From Pseudopithomyces maydicus (lineage: Eukaryota; Ascomycota; Dothideomycetes; Pleosporales; Didymosphaeriaceae): DNA of 64,000 nt. Each line of letters starts with the position of its first letter. The stretch's first letter is position 1. Made by a program: the position numbers and the translations under genes. Below, in pieces: positions 59,313 to 64,000 of this stretch. Below the pieces are notes generated by a model. It was not told the origin of the DNA and did not search any database. It saw only the letters and a program-made list of their open reading frames with translations. Location: the NCBI GenBank assembly GCA_026873275.1, contig JANTUC010000008.1:1-64000 (forward strand), in the 5' to 3' direction.

Positions 59313-60509
59313 ATGATGTCATTAAAGCAACTCCTCGAACACCCAGATTACCTCGCCGAGGTAGAGGCCTGTTGCGGAGGTAAAAACGAGGACCACTTCC
59401 GACCTCACTCCAACTGGGAGCCGCCTATCCATCGTGTACAGCGGCCCATGGGCTGCTGTGGCATCCTCGACGATCTATGCCCCGTCTTTCGAGCGCATAA
59501 GCATCCCTTGATTCTAGTCGGACTAGTCGCCCATCGCTGGATGGGATGCAGAGGCTTCACCAACATGCCTGTCATCGACTTGCTCGTTCGCAATGAGCAA
59601 CTGGATTCCATCACATCGGGCATAAAATGCACTGATCATTGGGAAGACTTTGACCCGAAGGCAATAGAGACGTTTCCTAAGGATGTTGAATCAGGGCAAT
59701 TGCACGAAGCTGACAGGGCGCTCCAGCGCATTGAACACGACACGGATCAGATATTTTATATACGGTTTTGGTCCGAGGAGACGTATAAAATTCAAATCGA
59801 CAGCTGTGAACTCATAGAAGTACCAGATGTGTATGCATGGAGAGCATACCTAATGGAAGAAGAATATCATCCTGCGATACTCCGTCAGGATGGATGGTGG
59901 TTTGGACCGGACATCCGCCCGAAACCCACTGATTGCATCCTCCCTATGCTTCCCCATGGCAAGCCCTTAGGTAGCAAGGAACGAATATTTATTCCTAGCA
60001 TACCTACCTTCATCCAAGCGATGTGGACTCAGCAGGTGGAGTACGCCACATCCAAGCCAGGCCTGGTCAGCTATGCAAAGTGGTTCGTAAGGAATTTAAC
60101 GCGATACTTGTACCTGGAAGTATCTCCAAGAACACCCGCGATCATGTTCCAGCTTGACGAACCGTACGATGCAATGATGGAAGAGTATTTACCGAGATAC
60201 AGGAGAAAGCCAAGGGTTATTGCTGTGTCATACACAAGGGTTGTGCAGGTGCAGGAGTGGGACCCGTCGACATACCCACCTAAATACCCTGCGAAGGGAC
60301 CTAAACACCAAATGCCAGAGAAGCATGGTGCCGCTGGTGGGGAAAGGGTAAAGCCGGCGGAATTGTGCTACTACTTCTATATAATAAAAATTGCAAAAGT
60401 ATACAACAGCGGGGATTTGCTAGTAGTCACCCACCTAACTACTAATCCGTCAGTATCCTGCTTATATATAGCTAAGCGGACGGGAAGGCTAGTTCTCAAG
60501 ATCCTATAG
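59313..60509 (+). CDS. Nucleotidyltransferase-fold-like protein, probably inactive
   Basis: Single exon, 398 residues from ATG 59313. Near residues 65-95 the pattern HPLILVGLVAHRWMGCRG followed by MPVIDLLVRNEQL recalls the start of AbiEii/Cap17-like nucleotidyltransferase folds as seen in fungal proteins (LVGG-x-A-x-x-WMG...DxDLLVR). Here the first Asp of the D-x-D pair is replaced (MPVIDLL), so catalysis is doubtful. The rest, including YHPAILRQDGWWFGPDI and a C-terminal YAKWFVRNLTRYLYLE, is a conserved-looking but unnamed region. The fold assignment is inference from motif shape. The neighbouring 60.9 kb remnant carries a better-preserved version of the motif. Confidence 0.5.
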   Translation: MMSLKQLLEHPDYLAEVEACCGGKNEDHFRPHSNWEPPIHRVQRPMGCCGILDDLCPVFRAHKHPLILVGLVAHRWMGCRGFTNMPVIDLLVRNEQLDSITSGIKCTDHWEDFDPKAIETFPKDVESGQLHEADRALQRIEHDTDQIFYIRFWSEETYKIQIDSCELIEVPDVYAWRAYLMEEEYHPAILRQDGWWFGPDIRPKPTDCILPMLPHGKPLGSKERIFIPSIPTFIQAMWTQQVEYATSKPGLVSYAKWFVRNLTRYLYLEVSPRTPAIMFQLDEPYDAMMEEYLPRYRRKPRVIAVSYTRVVQVQEWDPSTYPPKYPAKGPKHQMPEKHGAAGGERVKPAELCYYFYIIKIAKVYNSGDLLVVTHLTTNPSVSCLYIAKRTGRLVLKIL

Positions 60510-60893
60510 TCATATATAATAGTTAACCTTCTCAACCATAATACATTTCAGTACTTATGTTTATGATTAATGTACGCACACATTATTCCTTAACAATCTC
60601 CTTAACGCCTGCTAATACTTAAAGATCTTTACGCAAATATTTACTACGATTCACTATTTACTCCCCACACTCTCCCAACCCACTACCCTATCCCATAGCC
60701 CAATCCTCGACAACCCTTTATCCCTCATCAACTCAGCATGCCCCACAAGACTATCGCTGTCACCTTTGGCAAGAAAATGCGCTCCACGATATAGATTAAT
60801 CATAAGCGTTCCTAATGTATAATGGCTTACGGCCTAAACTCATCTTCGTGTTGCTCCGCGACGTGAATTAATCATACATCCGTCTAGTCCCTC
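60510..60893. other. Intergenic with degenerate copies of the next gene's 5' end
   Basis: Contains GCTTACGGCCTAAACTCATC... at about 60824-60865, similar to segments near 60898 and 60984. See the repeat entry. Confidence 0.5.
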
Positions 60894-61100
60894 GTGTCTT
60901 ATAGCCTGAATTTATTCTCGTCGATGCCACAATCAAACGTCTGCAGGAAGACGCACTCCGCGACTTCTACCAATTATGCATCTATGGCTTGCGGCCTGAA
61001 TTTATCATCACCGGTGCTCCGCGAATGCTATCAAACATGCACCCGCCTAATCCCCGTCGACTGGCGCCGCGAATTCATTCTTATCGGTGCCGCAGCCAGC
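60824..61100 (+). repeat. Degenerate tandem duplication at the nucleotidyltransferase remnant
   Basis: A block with the pattern 'GCxTGAATTTATxxTCxxCGGTGCTCCGCGA' recurs at about 60829-60862, 60903-60930, 60988-61024 and, in coding form, 61069-61096. Two copies translate alike (RPEFIITGAP and RREFILIGAA). It suggests local duplication followed by mutation. Confidence 0.5.
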
Positions 61101-61420
61101 ATCATTCATGGATCCGAACACAAAACAGAGGACGTGGATATCCTGGCATCTCCGCGTTCCAGAAGGCAGTTCGGCGGGGTGCCCCGAGATTCAAAAAGGC
61201 GCGGACAGCAGCTTCGAGTTTGAAAGTGACCAAGGATTCTTCGTCAAGGTTAATATCCTTGAAGCCGACGGTCAATTTGTCGACTCAGTGCAGGGAATGG
61301 AACCCTGTAGCCTGGGGTTCGTTGCGTCAGTTCCAGACCTTCTCTGCCTACGGGCCTCGACGGTGCCCGGGCGCAAGGATGACGGCGATCTCGTGGACTT
61401 CAACTAGCTGCTGAAGTCAA
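60894..61420 (+). pseudogene. Broken nucleotidyltransferase-like gene (AbiEii-type fold)
   Basis: The frame from about 60930 reads RREFILIGAAASIIHGS...TEDVDILAS, a good match to the start of nucleotidyltransferase folds, with both Asp of D-x-D present. About 15 codons later the family-like continuation (QKGADSSFEFESDQGFFVKVNILE) is in another frame. The frame then meets a TAG after DDGDLVDFN where the context suggests a Trp codon. The sequence beyond (LLKSMM...) stays open for some time, so the gene was probably longer. One frameshift plus one stop points to a pseudogene. The frameshift alone could be an assembly error. Confidence 0.6.
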
Positions 61421-62582
61421 TGATGCAGGGGGATGCTTTACTGCCGCCCATGTCAAGTGATTCATTGGCGTATGCGATCCTTGGGGCAGAAGAGGTGGGC
61501 CGCGTGGAGAGGACGATGGTGTTTCTATTACTCCTACAGGGGCTGTGGGAGGCATTTTTACGCGTGAAGAGGTGAATATATTATCTTCGTTTATTGGTGA
61601 CTGTCTGAAAGAATCGTCGTCCTTTTGCTCTCTTATGACAGTATACAAACGTGCGTACAAATATGTTATTTCAAAAAGTTTCGACCCATACTCTATTCTT
61701 CTGCTATCGAGAATAGCTTTACTCTTCATATTCGGGGCCATCTCCCCACACCAAGTCAACCTACGGTACTTGATCTCTCCACCCCCGGGCTATGCTATCA
61801 GTATTCATATTCGCCAATCAATCCAATATAACACTTTGTCCATAACCCTTTATGTACGACCGTTTTCGATTGTTATGCGAGGGGACGACAGAGCGTTTTT
61901 TCAACCACATATATTTTTATTTATTCTTATCCAGTTAGCTACTCTACTGCCACATTTTATAAACAGAAGATGCATGTATAGTCACGTACCTGGACAAACT
62001 CTAGGGCTCCCCGCCCCTGGACCACGTGTGACCTAACTAAATTCCCGCCCTGCATTACCGCTACGTATGTATGTATCCCTCGCCGGACTAAAAAGACTTT
62101 TAAGACTTTCATGGCATGCATTCATGACATACATCTATCACACACTTATGATAAACTTCGTTCACAGACCCACGACATAACACGAAACCTTATATATAAT
62201 TGCACATTTTCTCTTTACATGAATTTTTCCAAGACGACCATGCTACATGGGTATTCCCAGCCTTGCGTCAGACTCAATCAAATAGACAGGTACTTACTAC
62301 AACCTGATGGGATGTTCTCGCTTTACTATGCCATGCCATGCCATGCCATGCTACGCAACTAATGTTGCGATATATATGCATACACGCTGCCAGACACTCT
62401 TTGATCCATCTACCCGCCCATCCGGGCATTACAGCGTTCCTCCCTCCCTTCTTTCCTTCCTTCCATCCTTTTCATTTTTCAACTTTGGTTCACGGCGGGG
62501 GGTCCCTCCCGCACAAGCCTGACACAACACAACACAACATAACACACATATTCATACACACTTTCCACCACCCTGGCACCAG
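61421..62582. other. Intergenic, AT-rich then low-complexity
   Basis: May include the decayed 3' part of the nucleotidyltransferase remnant up to about 61600. Later: a CCATG pentamer array (about 62330-62350) and an ACAAC tract (about 62522-62540). No other gene recognised. Confidence 0.45.
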
Positions 62583-64000
62583 TCACTTACTCACTCCTCC
62601 GCGTCCCCACCCCCTCCACCTCCGCGGGCGCAATCTCGTCCCTCGCCCCCCATCATCACACTCATGAATAACCTTCCTCCACCCGAGCGCCTCCTCCCCA
62701 TCCTTCACGTACTCAATCGTCGGGAAATAATGCTCGTTCTTCTTCATAGTCGCCACCCACGGCACATTATCGAACGTGACCACCTTGAGGCGGAAATACT
62801 CATTATCGCCAATCTTCTTGACCTCCGTGAGGAAGCTGTCCAGGTCGGGCGTCGGCACGTTGTTCACATGGGTTAAAAAGTTGGTCGGCGCAAGGCCGTA
62901 CATGTACGCCGGGGATCCCCGGCTACGGCTCGATATGTACACGTCGGAGTGGATGCGGGAGATTTGCTGGCGGACGGCCTGGTGGGGGCGGTGCAGTGTT
63001 GCGCCGCAGAAGTTGACGACGCGGTCCGTTTCGAGGGCCTCGGTGGCGACGGTGGGGACCTTGAGCTCGAGCTGCTGGCGCTTGCGGACGATGACGGCGT
63101 CCAGGAACTCGTGGTCGTACATGACGTCTAGGTCTGGGGCGCGCGTGACGAGCTTGGAGTTGAGCGTGAGCAGGACGTCGCCTTCCATGAGGCCGCCCTC
63201 GTGGCCCGAGTCGACTTTGCGGACCATGAAGAGCTGGTGGCGCTCTGGGTCTTCGTGCTCGGTTTTCTCGATCCATTCTTCGGGGACGCCCATGACGCGG
63301 GCTTGGCTCATTTGGACGGTTTGAAACTCGACGTTTAGGATGCGGAGTTTGGGGGTTTTGCCGCTCTTGATTTGCTCGAGGACGGGCAGGATCATGGGGA
63401 CCGCGAGGCCGAGGTGGTATTCTACGTCTTTGCCGCTCTGGGAAGTACGCTCGCCGAGGTAAGAAAGCCATAGGGCTTGTACCGTGCCGTCTTCTGCGAC
63501 GAGGACTCCGGAGTGCGAGTGCGAGGCCTGGTTCGTGTCGACGGTGATGGCATCGAAGTTGGTTGCGCGGTATCGTGGCGTTACGGCGCTGGCGGGAATG
63601 GCAACTGTGCTGATGTCCGTGACAGTTGTCTTCGTTACCACTGGCCTGAAGTTCTGGTTGAGACCGAAGAAAATGGTCTCATCGCCCTTCTTGATGAAGT
63701 CGGTGGCGAACTTGGGTGTCTTGACGGGGGCGTTCACGAGCGACGTATCGTACTTAATGATAGCGTAGTTCTGTAGAGGGTGCATGAACACCACCTTTGC
63801 GTCCACGAAGATGGAGTCGGCGATGATGAGGGAGATGTCGCAAAGATCGTAGGGCAAGAGAGCTCGCGAGACAAGCACAAGACCTTGTTCAGCATCGACG
63901 ACCAAGCCATACCCTTGCTTCGTGCTCTTGGGGAAGCCGTCAAGTTTTATCGGCATGTGGACGTGTACGCGCACAAAACTCCGCACAATGTCGACGGCTT
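62583..64000 (-). CDS. nma111: Nma111/Ynm3 HtrA-like nuclear serine protease, C-terminal part
   Basis: An open frame runs from the window edge to 62583 with no intron; the N-terminal half lies beyond the window. The visible part is the second, degenerate protease-like domain (GYGLVVDAEQGLVLVSRALLPYD; ASHSHSGVLVAEDG) followed by PDZ-like repeats (GGLMEGDVLLTLN; SPAYMYGLAPTNFLTHVN; PTPDLDSFLTEVKKI), and an acidic-to-basic C-terminus. This is the Nma111 pattern, in which the first domain carries the catalytic triad. The protein mediates apoptosis-like death in yeast. The extreme C-terminus (RGTRLRPRRWRG) is low-complexity and could reflect a lost base near the end. Confidence 0.9.
   Translation of the reverse strand, partial: AVDIVRSFVRVHVHMPIKLDGFPKSTKQGYGLVVDAEQGLVLVSRALLPYDLCDISLIIADSIFVDAKVVFMHPLQNYAIIKYDTSLVNAPVKTPKFATDFIKKGDETIFFGLNQNFRPVVTKTTVTDISTVAIPASAVTPRYRATNFDAITVDTNQASHSHSGVLVAEDGTVQALWLSYLGERTSQSGKDVEYHLGLAVPMILPVLEQIKSGKTPKLRILNVEFQTVQMSQARVMGVPEEWIEKTEHEDPERHQLFMVRKVDSGHEGGLMEGDVLLTLNSKLVTRAPDLDVMYDHEFLDAVIVRKRQQLELKVPTVATEALETDRVVNFCGATLHRPHQAVRQQISRIHSDVYISSRSRGSPAYMYGLAPTNFLTHVNNVPTPDLDSFLTEVKKIGDNEYFRLKVVTFDNVPWVATMKKNEHYFPTIEYVKDGEEALGWRKVIHECDDGGRGTRLRPRRWRGWGRGGVSK

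Overview
The window is a chromosome end from a filamentous ascomycete (Pezizomycotina; a Dothideomycete would fit, but this is inference). It opens with CCCTAA telomere repeats. Its genes have many 41-95 nt GT-AG introns with CTAAC-like branch sites, and it carries fungus-specific families: UstYa/DUF3328, DUF3176, SAT4/rhodopsin-like and a Helo-like N-terminal domain.

Layout. 1-1.45 kb: telomere and AT-rich subtelomere with internal telomere-motif palindromes. 1.45-2.7 kb: truncated remains of a fungal-specific transcription factor and a Baeyer-Villiger-type monooxygenase. 4.16-7.40 kb: a five-exon gene on the minus strand for a ~992-residue protein that I read as Helo-like domain, TPR-like helices, two UBZ-like zinc fingers, a zinc ribbon and a Rho-like GTPase. 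This is the most unusual gene here. 8.2-17.4 kb: a compact group of three UstYa-family oxidases, an O-methyltransferase, an MFS transporter, a rhodopsin-like membrane protein and a small signal-peptide ORF. It resembles a RiPP (dikaritin-like) cluster, with no NRPS or PKS in view. 18.4-20.4 kb: a DUF3176 membrane protein. 20.4-24.1 kb: gene-poor and microsatellite-rich.

24.1-45.9 kb is a conserved, GC-richer core block: TLC-domain membrane protein, SAGA subunit Hfi1/Ada1, Gcn1, a DHX29/Ucp12-like DExH helicase, a PXA-PX-nexin_C sorting nexin and a hotdog thioesterase. 46-61.5 kb is a second accessory block: a secreted Cys-rich repeat protein, an orphan polytopic membrane protein, an S33 peptidase, an F-box-like protein and two nucleotidyltransferase-like genes, the second broken. 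The core resumes at 62.6 kb with the 3' part of nma111, which runs off the window.

A recurrent oddity affects interpretation. Conserved genes (Gcn1 at four places, the helicase, Hfi1, the sorting nexin, the Helo-GTPase gene and DUF3176) are interrupted only by 1-2 base losses, mostly at G/C homopolymers. Restoring the lost bases makes the summed exon lengths divisible by three in the genes I added up (Gcn1, helicase, Hfi1, sorting nexin, Helo-GTPase) and gives family-typical lengths. I read these as assembly errors, so frameshifts elsewhere in the window should not be taken as pseudogenisation without checking. Exon limits were worked out by hand and may be off by a base or two in places.
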